This document shows positions 9,571 through 22,799 of a DNA stretch of 64,000 nt, piece by piece. Position numbers and translations under genes: made by a program. Below the pieces are notes generated by a model, which saw only the letters and a list, made by a program, of their open reading frames with translations, was not told where the DNA came from and did no database searches. The DNA lies in contig OZ029919.1 in the NCBI GenBank assembly GCA_964023275.1, positions 8,885,202 to 8,949,201 of the forward strand, in the 5' to 3' direction. Every line of letters begins with the position of its first letter. Within the stretch, counting starts at the first letter, position 1. Source of the DNA: Norana najaformis. Taxonomy: Eukaryota > Annelida > Clitellata > Crassiclitellata > Hormogastridae.

Positions 9571-12500
9571 CCCACTCTGCATTCTATACCTGTTTAATCC
9601 CACTCTGCATTCTATGCCTGTTTAATCCCACTCTGCATTCTATACCTGTTTAATCCCGCTCTGCATTCTATACCTGTTTAATCCCGTTCTGCATTCTATA
9701 CCTGTATAATTACGCTCTGCATTCTATACCTGTTTAATCCCACTCTGCATTTTATGCCTGTTTAATCCCACTCTGCATTCTATGCCTGTTTAATCCCGCT
9801 CTGCATTCTATACCTGCTTAATCCCACTCTGCATTCTATGCCTGTTTAATCCCACTCTGCATTCTATACCTGTTTAATCCCGCCCTGCATTGTATACCTG
9901 TTCAATCCCGCTCTGCATTCTATACCTGTTTAATCCCGCACTGCATTCTATACCTGTTTAATCCCGCCCTGCATTCTATACCTGTTTAATCCCGCTCTGC
10001 ATTCTATACCTGTATAATCCCGGTCTGCATTCTATACCTGTCAATCCCACTCTGCATTCTATACCTGTTTAATCGCGCTATGCATTCTATATACCTGTTT
10101 AATCCCACTCTGCAGTCTATACCTGTTTAATCCCGCTCTGCATACTACACCTGTTTAATCACACTCTGCATTCTATACCTGTTTAATCCCGCTCTGCATT
10201 CTATACCTGTTTAATCCCACTCTGCATTCTATACCTGTTTAATCCCTCTCTGCATTCTATACCTGTTTAATCCCGCTCTGCATACTATACCTGTTTAATC
10301 CCACTCTGCATTCTATACCTGTTTAATCCCGCTCTGCATTCTATACCTGTTTAATCCCGTTCTGCATTCTATACCTGTATAATTCCGCTCTGCATTCTAT
10401 ACCTGTTTAATCCCACTCTGAATTCTATACCTGTTTAATCCCGCTCTGCATACTATGCCTGTTTAATCCCACTTTGCATTCTGTACCTGTTTAATCCCGC
10501 TCTGCATTCTATACCTGTTTAATCCCGTTCTGCATTCTATACCTGTATAATCACACTCTGCATTCTATACCTGTTTAATCCCGCTCTGCATTCTATACCT
10601 GTTTAATCCCACTCTGCATTCTATACCTGTTTAATCCCTCTCTGCATTCTATACCTGTTTAATCCCGCTCTGCATACTATACCTGTTTAATCCCACTCTG
10701 CATTCTATACCTGTTTAATCCCGCTCTGCATTCTATACCTGTTTAATCCCACTCTGCATTTTATGCCTGTTTAATCCCACTCTGCATTCTATGCCTGTTT
10801 AATCCCGCTCTGCATTCTATACCTGCTTAATCCCACTCTGCATTCTATACCTGTTTAATCCCACTCTGCATTCTATGCCTGTTTAATCCCACTATGCATT
10901 CTATACCTGTTTAATCCCACTCTGCATTCTATACCTGTTTAATCCCGCTCTGCATTCTATACCTGTTTAATCCCGCCCTGCATACTACACCTGTTTAATC
11001 CCACTCTGCATTCTATACCTGTTTAATCCCGCTCTGCATTCTATACCTGTTTAATCCCACTCTGCATTCTTTGCCTGTTTAATCCCACTCTGCATTCTAT
11101 GCCTGTTTAATCCCGCTCTGCATTCTATACCTGTTTAATCCCACTCTGCATTCTATGCCTGTTTAATCCCACTCTGCATTCTATACCTGTTTAATCCCGC
11201 TCTGCATTCTATACCTGTTTAATCCCACTCTGCATTCAATACCTGTGTAATTCCGCTCTGCATTCTATACCTGTTTAATCCCGCTCTGCATTCTATACCT
11301 GTTTAATCCCACTCTGCATTCTATACCTGTTTAATCCCACTCTGCATTCTATACCTGTATAATTCCGCTCTGCATTCTAAATCTGTTTAATCCCGCTCTG
11401 CATTCTATACCACTCTGCATTCTATGTATGTTTAATCCCGCTCTGCATTCTATACCTGTTTAATCCCGTTCTGCATTCTATACCTGTATAATTCCGCTCT
11501 GCATTCTATACCTGTTTAATCCCGCTCTGCATACTACACCTCTTTAATCCCACTCTGCATTCTATACCTGTTTAATCCCGCTCTGCATTCTATGCCTGTT
11601 TAATCCCACTCTGCATTCTATACCTGTTTAATCCCGCCCTGCATTGTATACCTGTTCAATCCCGCTCTGCATTCTATACCTGTTTAATCCCGCTCTGCAT
11701 TCTATACCTGTTTAATCCGGCCCTGCATTCTATACCTGTTTAATCCCGCTCTGCATTCTATACCTGTATAATCCCGGTCTGCATTCTATACCTGTCAATC
11801 CCACTCTGCATTCTATGCCTGTTTAATCGCGCTATGCATTCTATATACCTGTTTAATCCCACTCTGCATTCTATACCTGTTTAATCCCGCTCTGCATACT
11901 ACACCTGTTTAATCACACTCTGCATTCTATACCTGTTTAATCCCGCTCTGCATTCTATACCTGTTTAATCCCACTCTGCATTCTATACCTGTTTAATCCC
12001 GCTCTGCATTCTATACCTGTTTAATCCCGCTCTGCATACTATACCTGTTTAATCCCACTCTGCATTCTATACCTGTTTAATCCCGCTCTGCATTCTCTAC
12101 CTGTTTAATCCCGTTCTGCATTCTATACCTGTATAATTCCGCTCTGCATTCTATACCTGTTTAATCCCACTCTGCATTCTATACCTGTTTAATCCCGCTC
12201 TGCATACTATGCCTGTTTAATCCCACTTTGCATTCTATACCTGTTTAATCCCGCTCTGCATTCTATACCTGTTTAATCCCGTTCTGCATTCTATACCTGT
12301 ATAATCACACTCTGCATTCTATACCTGTGTAATTCCGCTCTGCATTCTATACCTGTTTAATCCCGCTCTACATTCTATACCTGTTTAATCCCACTCTGCA
12401 TTCTATACCTGTTTAATCCCGTTCTGCATTCTATACCTGTATAATTCCGCTCTGCATTCTAAATCTGCTTAATCCCGCTCTGCATTCTATACCAGTTTAA

Positions 12501-14100
12501 TCCCACTCTGCATTCTATACCTGTTTAATCCCGCTCTGCATTCTATACCTGTTTAATCCCACTCTGCATTCTATACCTGTTTAATCCCACTCTGCATTCT
12601 ATACCTGTTTAATCCCGCTCTGCATACTACACCTGTTTAATCCCACTCTGCATTCTATACCTGTTTAATCCCGCTCTGCATTCTATACCTGTTTAATCCC
12701 ACTCTGCATTCTTTGCCTGTTTAATCCCACTCTGCATTCTATGCCTGTTTAATTACGCTCTGCATTCTATACCTGTTTAATCCCACTCTGCATTCTATGC
12801 CTGTTTAATCCCACTCTGCATTCTATATACCTGTTCAATCCTACTCTGCAGTCTATACCTGTTTAATCCCACTCTGCATTCTATGCCTGTTTAATCCCGC
12901 TCTGCAGTCTATACCTGTTTAATCCCGCTCTGCATTCTATACCTGTTTAATCCCACTCTGCATTCTATACCTGTTTAATCCCGCTCTGCATTCTATGCCT
13001 GTTTAATCCCGTTCTGCATTCTATACCTGTATAATCCCACTCTGCATTCTATACCTGTTTAATCCCGCTCTGCATTCTATACCTGTTTAATCCCACTCTG
13101 CATTCTATACCTGTTTAATCCCACTCTGCATTCTATACCTGTTTAATCCCGCTCTGCATACTACACCTGTTTAATCCCACTCTGCATTCTATACCTGTTT
13201 AATCCCGCTCTGCATTCTATACCTGTTTAATCCCACTCTGCATTCTATACCTGTATAATTACGCTCTGCATTCTATACCTGTTTAATCCCACTCTGCATT
13301 CTATGCCTGTTTAATCCCACTCTGCATTCTATATACCTGTTCAATCCTACTCTGCAGTCTATACCTGTTTAATCCCACTCTGCATTCTATGCCTGTTTAA
13401 TCCCGCTCTGCAATCTATACCTGTTGAATCCCGCTCTGCATATTATACCTGTTTAATCCCACTCTGCATTCTATACCTGTTTAATCCCACTCTGCATTCT
13501 AAGTCTGTTTAATCCCGTTCTGCATTCTATACCAGTTTAATCCCACTCTGCATTCTATGTATGTTTAATCCCGCTCTGCATTCTATACCTTTTTAATCCC
13601 GTTCTGCATTCTATACCTGTATAATTCCGCTCTGCATTCTATACCTGTTTAATCCCACTATGCATTCTATACCTGTTTAATCCCACTCTGCATACTACAC
13701 CTGTTTAATCCCACTCTGCATTCTATACCTGTTTAATCCCACTCTGCATTCTATACCTGTTTAATCCCACTCTGCATTCTATACCTGTTTAATCCCACTC
13801 TGCATTCTATACCTGTTTAATCCCGCTCTGCATACTACACCTGTTTAATCCCACTCTGCATTCTATACCTGTTTAATCCCGCTCTGCATTCTATACCTGT
13901 TTAATCCCACTCTGCATTCTATACCTGTTTAATCCCGCTCTGCATACTACACCTGTTTAATCCCACTCTGCATTCTATACCTGTTTAATCCCGCTCTGCA
14001 TTCTATACCTGTTTAATCCCACTCTGCATTCTATACCTGTTTAATCCCGCCCTGCATGCATTCTATACCTGTGTAATTGCGCTCTGCATTCTATACCTGT
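9571..14100. repeat. 28-bp satellite array, about 160 copies
   Basis: The unit is CTGCATTCTATACCTGTT followed by TAATCCCRCT (28 bp), tandem for about 4.5 kb with no interruption by other DNA. Common variants are CATACTACACC, TATGCC, TATAATTCCG, and occasional 26- and 30-bp units. The units contain stop codons in every frame, so no long ORF exists. Variant strings repeat in register at offsets of 1754, 1009 and 506 bp, which shows that blocks inside the array were duplicated. There are no spacers, so it is a plain satellite. Confidence 0.95.
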
Positions 14101-16714
14101 TTTCCCTCATTAATGTTAAGAGTGCAGGCAAAACATTAATCCTATGTCATAACTGGGTAAAGGAGATTACATATAGCCTACAACTATCCAAAAACTGGGG
14201 ATACAAATGTGTATATCTATGTATTTATGAAGCATGTAAGTGGGGCCTACATGTATGCATATAAAGACCTATAGGCGTAGGCCTAAGCATAACTGTCTGG
14301 GAGTTGGTGTGAATAATGACCTCCATTCTCTTCTATTTCTAGCCATAGACCTGCTTATGAAACTACAGTCGCCATCCAATGCAACAGAGTGCAACCTATT
14401 TATAGAACATGCGGTAGAGTCTGCTCTGTTTGTCTTTAGTTAATGCTAAATGTAGTCTAGTCTAAACTTAGTCAGGTCTACGCAGTCTTGTTTTCAGCGG
14501 TCTTCCAATTGACACATCAACACTGTTGTCTAAATATTGCCAATCAATTATTTTGTTCAGTGTTGAATTCATTAGGGAAATGCGCTATGGAGATATGTTT
14601 AATAAACCTGCATTGTCCTGCACGGCAGAAACTGCGTATGCATACCACACAGTCTTCACCCATATTACACGGCCTACCTAGAATCGACTATGTATTTACC
14701 GTGTTCCGTTAGGGTTCTGGGTTCCTTCGCGTGCGTTGCAAAACGAAGTCTGAATTCTCTTCAAAAATGAGTACTTAAAACCCAAGAAATCTAGGCCTAC
14801 GCACGCCCCAGTGTCTCGTATCCTATAGACCTGTATGCGTGTGCCTAACGCGGCCTGTCCGAAACAAAACTGTGCCAGTTGCAGCCTCAAGCCAATGGAA
14901 TAAGATAAAGCTTCGGCTTTCCTCTTTGGCTGTTCAGCAAATAAACATTGCACGGCTCTCGCGTATAATCGGCGAGTTATGTGCGCATGTATTGCTTGCA
15001 GAGTTACTGCGCGGAAACCGCACGCTGTCGGCAGCGCAGCAAGGCAACTACTGAGGTAGGTTTATCAGGCATGTACAGCATAACATACTTAACTGCTGTA
15101 AACAAACTACGCGCGCATACTTATTGTCCATAAGGCGAGTATGTCTGGAACTTATGCATGCAAGAAACATGCAGGGCTTCGTCAAGGGCGAGTCCAGGAT
15201 TTCAGCAAAGGGGGCCACATGGCGAGCGCGGGCCTACGCGAAGGTGTATAGGGAGGTCTGGGGCGCAGCCTCGAGTTGGGTACAGAGGCAAAACCCCTGG
15301 TGTGGGATCAGAGGCGAAGCCCACTGATATTGAACGCTACAAATTACGTAATTTGTGGTTTTCCCCTTGCTTTTCTTATAGGTTTCATAGGTGTAGCATC
15401 TCAACATCTGAAGGTCTTATCAGTCAATTACTCCCTTACAGCTTGGGAGCCAGCGGGAAAGACTGCCGAGCAAAATGACTAATAATGAAGCTGGTTTGGC
15501 CTTAGTCAGTACACTAAGGGAAAACAGTGTATGGACAGAAGAAATCGAAGTCCAAAGCCACACTGGCTATGACTCTTACATGTATATTCTTTGATATCCT
15601 CGTATTTTTCGGAAACAAACTGCACCCGACAGGGCCAAAGCCCCCAGCTACCCACCTGGATTCGCCCATGGGCTTCGCCAACAGACGTTGCGCGTATGGT
15701 TGTATTTATAGGCATCGCTTGTTTATGTGTCTGAAGAAGTGATGTCTATTAATAGCAGGCATTAAAGTGACTTTAAACGCCCATAACATGATGACAAGGC
15801 ATCACCTGGCTACAGAAGTAGGTCTATAGCCGTGTTACACGATACCTGCAACGTATCGTATAGACCTACAGCTACGCATACTGTACACTTTTACAACTCT
15901 TCCTACACTATAAACAGACTCTACAAAAGAAGCTCGCATTATCACTTGCAATGCGTCGTATTATCGATCTGCGATATGCCTATACTATACCAGGCAGTCT
16001 GCTACCCTAATCTACTTCTAAGCAGGAACATCATAAGCAGATCCAGATCATAAACATATCCAGCTGAGACTCGTGGGATGAGAGAGACAAGACCTTTTCA
16101 TGTCTGCTTCATGTCTGTCCATTCTTGCCACACTATTGTCTGTTATCATTAGACACTACAGTTTGCCCCACACTTAGTCCAAGTGTTTTACTTTCTTCTT
16201 CCGTCTTTTAAGCATGCGTCATCAGATTCGCAGCAAATAAACAAAGCTCATCCTCCCATATATATAATGTATATATGTATGTATATATATAATGTATATA
16301 TGTATGTATATTATGTGTGTGTTTGTGTGTGAAGTGGACTAAAATTAGACGACTGTTGTTTCGTTTCACCCATCGTTCGTATACAGTAAGCTTCCAGGTA
16401 TTTGCTTTCTTCAAAGATAAACAGCGGTGTTGCTTGTAGGCTGCAGGAAGAGCGTAGGCAGCTGCTGATGCAGGCACTAACGCCTTCTTATGATTTCCTC
16501 CCTGCATCATCATCATCAGCAGCAGCAGCAGCAGCATTAGCAGCCTTAGTGATTCTACATGAATGACGTTCCGGTTCCTCGCACACTATTCTGCCTTACA
16601 AATTTTTGCTGGGATTAGGATGTAATACGGGAGAATTTCCATCGCAAGCACGCAGGCGTTCACACAAGCAGACAGACGGACAAAGATTAACGCTGCTTAG
16701 ATTTACATTTGGAC
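14101..16714. other. Gene-poor stretch
   Basis: No supported exon. The 15185-15330 segment (GTCCAGGATTTCAGCAAAGG) and 15600-15690 (GGGCCAAAGCCCCCAGC) look like transposon-derived sequence. A similar GGGCCAAAGCCCC string appears on the opposite strand near 23680-23700. TATATATG repeats lie at about 16258-16310 and a CAT/CAG run at about 16504-16537. Confidence 0.35.
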
Positions 16715-16718
16715 TGAC

Positions 16719-16720
16719 CA

Positions 16721-16761
<41 letters not shown>

Positions 16762-16768
16762 AAGACAA
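16719..16768. repeat. (ACAG)n microsatellite
   Basis: Pure CAGA repeats, about 11 units, next to a dispersed repeat A copy. Confidence 0.85.
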
Positions 16769-16823
16769 AGACATACGCAGATTGTTATAATCCGCTCCAA
16801 TTCTAACACCATCCACCGTATCT

Positions 16824-16962
16824 CCCTGACTGCCTGAACCTTGGATCTTGACCTGGATCCGAATCTGACCCTACCTGCCGAAAGATTCTGTTTTGACTGA
16901 GCAAACGTGAATAAGCTGCTACCCGCGACTTAGCTTCCGCGGAGCACAGTAGAAATCTCGAG
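16824..16962 (+). repeat. Dispersed repeat A (LINE 3'-tail type), second copy
   Basis: CTGACTGCCTGAACCTTGGA through GTAGAAATCTCGAG, collinear with the copy at 885-1033 with scattered substitutions. Confidence 0.55.
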
Positions 16963-17180
16963 TTTATGTATTATTTTATTGTACGTACGTTTAGGCCTTT
17001 ACATAGGCTACGTAGTACCTGACGCAGACATAGGCTTAGGCACGGAATGTCATACAGATATAGGCCTACTTTAATGTCTAATGTTTTTGTTACAGATAAG
17101 AACTAGCAACGATGCGGCATGTCTGTAGCTGCTAGGCTCCCTGTCTTTTGTATGATACAGGAATCATTCAACTGAAAATA

Positions 17181-17206
17181 AATGTAAATGTACACGGTTT
17201 TATATA
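17181..17206 (-). repeat. SINE S1 3' end, cut by a DNA transposon
   Basis: AAATGTAAATGTACACGG is the reverse complement of the S1 3' tail. The expected next S1 block (CTATAGCGACCGT) is missing and the 17209-17749 element begins instead. Confidence 0.45.
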
Positions 17207-17208
17207 TA

Positions 17209-17749
17209 GGGCTGCCAACTTTTGATTCTGCCAATCCGGGACACCCACATAGTCACTCGATAGGCCAGTACCAAATTGCCCTGTCCACGACACTACATGT
17301 AACCAATGTTGCGTCAGTCTAATGTAGGATCTACTGCAAATAGTCGTTAAAAATTACAGTCAAATGATTTCACTCAAATAATCAAGAGACAAGTGGCCTA
17401 TGTATAAAATTTGAATCAACTTCAAGAGCAAAACGTTTATTAAATTCCAGTAACCTACCAGGCTTCAGGGCCTAGCACGAGTGAAGTTCATATATACATG
17501 CATGATGCATGCAAATTGCAGATGTCATTTATTGGGCCTACTAGCCTAACTACCCTCTATTCTATGGTCACTCTGTAAAACTTATTTACGGCCGGCTGTT
17601 CGTGTTTAACAACATTTGGAAGAAGAACAACATTTGGTAAAGTGGATATTTAATCCAAGTTCCGGGACAATTTGGGATCAATCCGGGACACGGGACGCAC
17701 AAGGCCGGTTCTGGGACTGTCCAGGCGAATCCCGGACGGTTGGCAGTCC
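17209..17749. mobile_element. Non-autonomous DNA transposon (MITE-like), 541 bp, TA-flanked
   Basis: Begins GGGCTGCCAAC and ends GTTGGCAGTCC, imperfect terminal inverted repeats of at least 11 bp, each flanked by TA. Subterminal CCGGGAC/GTCCCGG blocks recur at both ends. There is no ORF of useful length. A second, left-truncated copy of the right half lies at 26041-26202. TA flanks would suit Tc1/mariner-like elements, but the class is inference. Confidence 0.6.
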
Positions 17750-18031
17750 TAGTTTACAGTGATTGTTCCAAGTGAAGGTAAAGGAAACAGCGAATATCAT
17801 TTGCTGATCCACATACTCTGTGATCAAAATGGATTCCTCCTGCTTGGATATATAGTAACAGCTGTGGCTCTTTGAAACGTTAAAATTTAGGAAGTTTAAC
17901 CATTATCGTAAACCGAGGTGCGACAGCGACAAAAAGCGTGAAGTCTCGAGAACTAGCTATTACCAGGCTTCACATTTAGGCCTATAAAGAAAATCTCTAT
18001 GTATGTATTTGGTCTCTATCTTAATGAAATC

Positions 18032-18201
18032 GTAAATGTAGGCCTACACGTTTTTCTATAGCGACCGTGTAGCCTCGACCCTTTTTCATTTCTCAAGGAA
18101 TTTATCGGGTGAAATGATTCATCATATCTGCCCGTTTGAATGGGTGCCACGCTATTTAAGGTCTCCGTGGATGGACCGTGCTAGTCCTAGTTTGAAATCT
18201 A
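18032..18201 (-). repeat. SINE family S1, most of the body
   Basis: Includes TTTTTCTATAGCGACCGTGT, TTATCGGGTGA, TGCCCGTTTGAATGGGTGCC and TTTAAGGTCTCCGTGGA, collinear with the copy at 26624-26800 and with the reverse complement of 25035-25262. Confidence 0.5.
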
Positions 18202-18359
18202 TGAAAAGGTCATGACCGGCATCTTTACGATCAGAGGCGCCTGGACGTACGCGTGTAGTTAACCAGGCAGTATGTAGTCTTAATATTTACTCATTTAGTC
18301 ATCCCACTCATTTCTAGCCTCTTTATACTTTAACTACGCCTTCCTTCCATACGTAACCT

Positions 18360-18573
<214 letters not shown>

Positions 18574-21500
18574 AACACTGTTTAGAAATACATACAACTA
18601 TCCTTTGTGACAGACAGGTAAACCCATATTCGGCACTAGGGTAAGATATACGAATTGGATTTGGAATCGGACTTAACTGCGCATTGAAGACTCGGACAAC
18701 CTCGACTCCAACACAAGTCTGAACTTCTTTACTTTACTCCACATGCTCCCATGTTATAAATTGTTCTCTGTAAGTATGAAATAAGACAGGTTCTTAAAAA
18801 ATTGAACAACAAGCAGTAAATAAACAATAAACAGTACATTCTTAAAAATAGACAGAAGAGTCTAAATACGCACGCAAAATAACTTGATGCCTAGCTTAAA
18901 GCGCACAAGAATATTTTCACCGCAGAGGGCAGCTCTATTATGTTTCCACCAATCTCCTTTGCCCGCAAGAATATGCTCACATACAACATACAGCTTCTAC
19001 AATTATTAGCATACACAGTACAAAGTTGCATATATAACATACTCCCTTCTACCCCTTTCAGCACACACACACACACGTTGAGACAATGTTGCATAACAGC
19101 AAAAAGTCTGACCCTATGTATGCACAAGCCGTCCGAAGTCATTATCGTACAAATTGCATAATGTTGTATTTTCGCATACAACATCAATATATATACATAT
19201 ATAACACAGGATATATAACCGTGGATATATAACACTTGATATTTAACAGTGCATAGCCTATATATCTGGTTATGTAGTCCCTAAGTGCTTGGATATGAAT
19301 GCATCTTCTCCGCCATGTTCACCAAAGAGGAACCAAAGCTACAAAAACATGCAAATTGTTAATTGTAAATACTTGCAGAAAGAATACATTTTATTTCATC
19401 TTGAGACGAAATTAAAGTATGATCAGTGAAAAATGTTTCTGACTTTTAAAGATTAAGTCAGCAGATCCGTGTATCTGATTTGCTACAGCGATTATTAGGT
19501 TCTAGCTACAGCGATTATTAGGTTCTAGGCCATCTAAACAGTAGTGGCTGGCATTAACATACACTGCAATTGTGGCCATAAACCGTGAACTGCACAGACA
19601 TTTCTTCACAATTTGTGAATTTGCGATTTATGCTTATGAATTGCCAAATGTAAGCTTCATTGTTAGCGATCAAGTTTCAGTTTGATGGATTTAGTGACTT
19701 TTTGGATGGATTTGGTGACGTTTTTGAATAGCAGACAACAAAGCAATATGTAAATACAATAAGCAATAGCGTCTGTTGCTTCATAGACTTACCGTCTAGA
19801 GTTAAAAACAGACAACCAATGCAACCAATGGCGCTATGCATATTATTAAAATTCTGCTATTTTTAGACACAGAGTTTATAAAGACTGTTGATATCCCTGG
19901 TGACGTCATAGATTATTGTTGGATAAGTTCAAATGTAAATGTAGGCTACACATTATTTCTATAATGATAATAAATATACAATACAATACAACCTATATTT
20001 ATAGCGCGCCTTAATAAAACAATGTCTTACTCAAATGACGCGCTACAACATAATAATTAATTATAGTACTGAGAGAATAGATGAGTCTTAAGTTTTAATT
20101 TAAAAGTATCTATTGCAGAGCATCTTCGGACAAATTCAGGTTGAGAGTTCCATTCAGCTGGACCAGCTACTTCAAACATTCTTTTACCAAACTGTAGGTT
20201 AACTCTTCTGACTTCGAAGTCCCTTTTTGAAATAAAAAGTAATAAAATATAATAATATAAAAAAATAAAATAATTATTGTCTGTTTACTTATATAGCGCC
20301 ACTATCATAATGCTCAAGGCATCAGTTCAGATATAACTACTCTAGTAAGCAAAATCGTGGTTAAGGAAATTACAGGGTTAGTCGATCGAAAGTCAAGAAG
20401 GGAATCCGTGAAGATACAGCCTACGGCAGAAGCCTGGGAAGTGTTTAAAAGTTGTGTGAGCCAATCTCAGCCAAGTGCAGATCTAAGGAGGATAAAATTG
20501 ATATGTGACGTAATATTAGAGTATATATCACTGTATTATTTTCTTATAGTATTAATGTTTGTTCAGTGGCCTAGGGAGATATCTCCGTTGCCCAAAAAGT
20601 TGTGTCAGCATACTCCTGCCTCGGCGTCACATAGCCAAAACGTGTATGAGCATTGGCGCCTTTGGCGCCATGGCTCCCGGGTCCCTGGCCTACGGAGAAA
20701 GTGAGTCCAGGAGGAAACGAGTACTTAATCGATATCTGAAGTCCAAAAACAGGCATTGGATAGCGAACTTTGCCGGAAGAGTTCCGAAGTGTAGGCTATC
20801 GACGGAAAAGGTACGCCTGCAGAGATCAGGCCTTATCTACAGAACAGTCAGATTAGAAAAGTCAGAAGAACTACTCGAGTAGAGACAAGTCTTGGGAGTC
20901 AGCGCAATATTCAGGTAGTGAGGCTGGCTGAAGAGTAATCTTGTAAAGAATTAGTTAATTCTTGAAAATTAGTCACTTTTTCTATATGAGCAGTCAATGC
21001 GACGATTTTAGGATCGGTGATAATAGGCGTCGCTCATATGGGTGCCTCTGGAACCCGGGTCACGGCAATATTTTGAGCATGGGGTCCGGCCATTGGTTGG
21101 GCCCCGGCGATATTCGAGCTTAAAAATCGGAAACTGTGGACTGATAAAAGTTCTCGTTCTTAACTTTAAGAGGTTAGTAAACAATGCCAATCCGTAATTT
21201 CCAATTGTACCTCTCTATGTATTGTTGCCTCTGCCTACCTTTGCTTAGGTAGACAAACGGACAGACAGAAATACAGATATATGAGTATGTACTAAGTAAG
21301 TACATAGGACCCTCTGAGTCACAGGCAGTCCTCAGAAATACAGGCTTTCATCCATACAGGTCGCCAGAGTAACAGATCTAGCAAGATATGAAAGAACCCA
21401 GAAAACTTAATAGAATACAGGGCAGACAACTCGCCCTCACTGCTCACCGCCATCTAGATGTCATCTTTGACCAGTCAACACGCTCCCAAACGCCTCCACC

Positions 21501-22257
21501 GTTGAGGAGCCGCTTCGCGGATGGGAAGGAGGGAGGCCCATATTACTTCGTAATTATGGGCCCCAATACCTTTAATCCAGGTCTGCTTCAGGCCTAATAC
21601 TCGAATTAATGAACGACATAGGCCTTCCTTATTGTTTTGGACTCAAGAAACCAAGAGTTTATGTTGCCATAATAGAGAAGAATTATCAAAGTTAAGCAGG
21701 CCAATTATTGGTTGCAGTTGCCAAAATGGCAGGCTAAGCATCTGTTAGGCCTAATTAGATGTTATAATTAGGCCTATATGACATGAAATTAGCAAACCAG
21801 TGTAAAAGTAGACCTATTAAAAATAAGGCGACAACGGAACCAAACATGATTTTGTAAGATTCTTTTAGTTCTTATAAGACGCATTAAGCAATAATCTTGG
21901 CGTGCAGCCTACTAGAACTGTATTTTATGTCTTCGCAATTAAAAATTCATTAAAAACAACTAGCTAATTAAAAATTATCTCGTTGTTTGTTTCAGTAAGT
22001 ATACATTTTTAATTCATTCAAGAGTCAATATATATATATATTGAAAAGTTTCTTTAAAACGTTAATATTAATCAATTCTGTTGTATTAGAATTAATACAG
22101 TGTAACATGTTGTCCGTCTTAATTTGTTGTTGCTGTTCGGTGGCAGTCTTCCATCTCTTGCCTCCGTTTCCTGAGACTCTTCGCCTTCCGTCCCTCTTTT
22201 CTCCTTCCTCGAGTCCCCCCCCCCCAGGCACAAGACGACAAAAACGCAACACAAAAT
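18574..22257. other. Gene-poor stretch with diverged repeats
   Basis: A 27-bp tandem duplication (CTACAGCGATTATTAGGTTC twice) lies at about 19485-19530. The 19985-20225 part (TTTATAGCGCGCC, later GAGAGTTCCATTCAGCTGGA) resembles an old LINE or other dispersed repeat. At about 20355-20560 one plus frame reads LVDRKSRRESVKI and later DLRRIKLICDVILEY, which is protein-like but has neither a start nor splice sites I trust. Nothing else here is supported. Confidence 0.3.
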
Positions 22258-22470
22258 CTACGACTAGGGTTTACGGGGTTTTACGCCGCGCCAGTGACCC
22301 AACACACCCAAGGAGCTTACGGGGTTTTACGCCACGTCAGAGGCCCCATGGGGTCCTACGACAAAACAAGGATCTACGACTAGGGTTTACGGGGTTTTAC
22401 GCCGCGCCAGTGACCCAACACACCCAAGGAGCTTACTTTTACGCCACGCCAGAGGCCCCATGGGGTCGCA
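22258..22470. repeat. Tandem duplication, 116-bp period
   Basis: CTACGACTAGGGTTTACGGG starts at 22258 and again at 22374. Both copies continue through TTTTACGCCGCGCCAGTGAC and end with AGAGGCCCCATGGGGTC. The second copy lacks about 11 bp (GGGGT near GCTTAC). A 189-codon open frame crosses it, but its content follows the repeat, so I do not call a gene. Confidence 0.75.
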
Positions 22471-22799
22471 TAAGCACAAACACAGACAGACAGGGACAAA
22501 AGAAAGATAGGCAGCGAGGCACCATGGTATTCACATCTCATCTCAGAATTAAGAATCTTCGTCACCAAAGATGCGTATCTGCAGTAAGAAATTTAAGAAA
22601 GTCCGTATAATTATTAAATATTACATTAGACTTGTACATATCAGGCCCACGACTAGGCTAATCTCTATCACCATTTGAAATTCGAATTTCAAATCGACTA
22701 TTTCACGTTGCTGATGATTCGAAACTGGGATAAATTAAAACGAGCTAGTAGGCCTGTATTGCTTTTGTTGTCTGGCCTCCGTGACTCACCAACGCCTAC

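Noticed and set aside
9571..14100. CRISPR-like array (28-bp repeats)
   Set aside because: No spacers: units abut directly, and the DNA is eukaryotic.
22041..22610. 189-codon plus-strand ORF
   Set aside because: Over half is a 116-bp tandem duplication read in two different frames, the start lies in low-complexity sequence, and no domain is visible.
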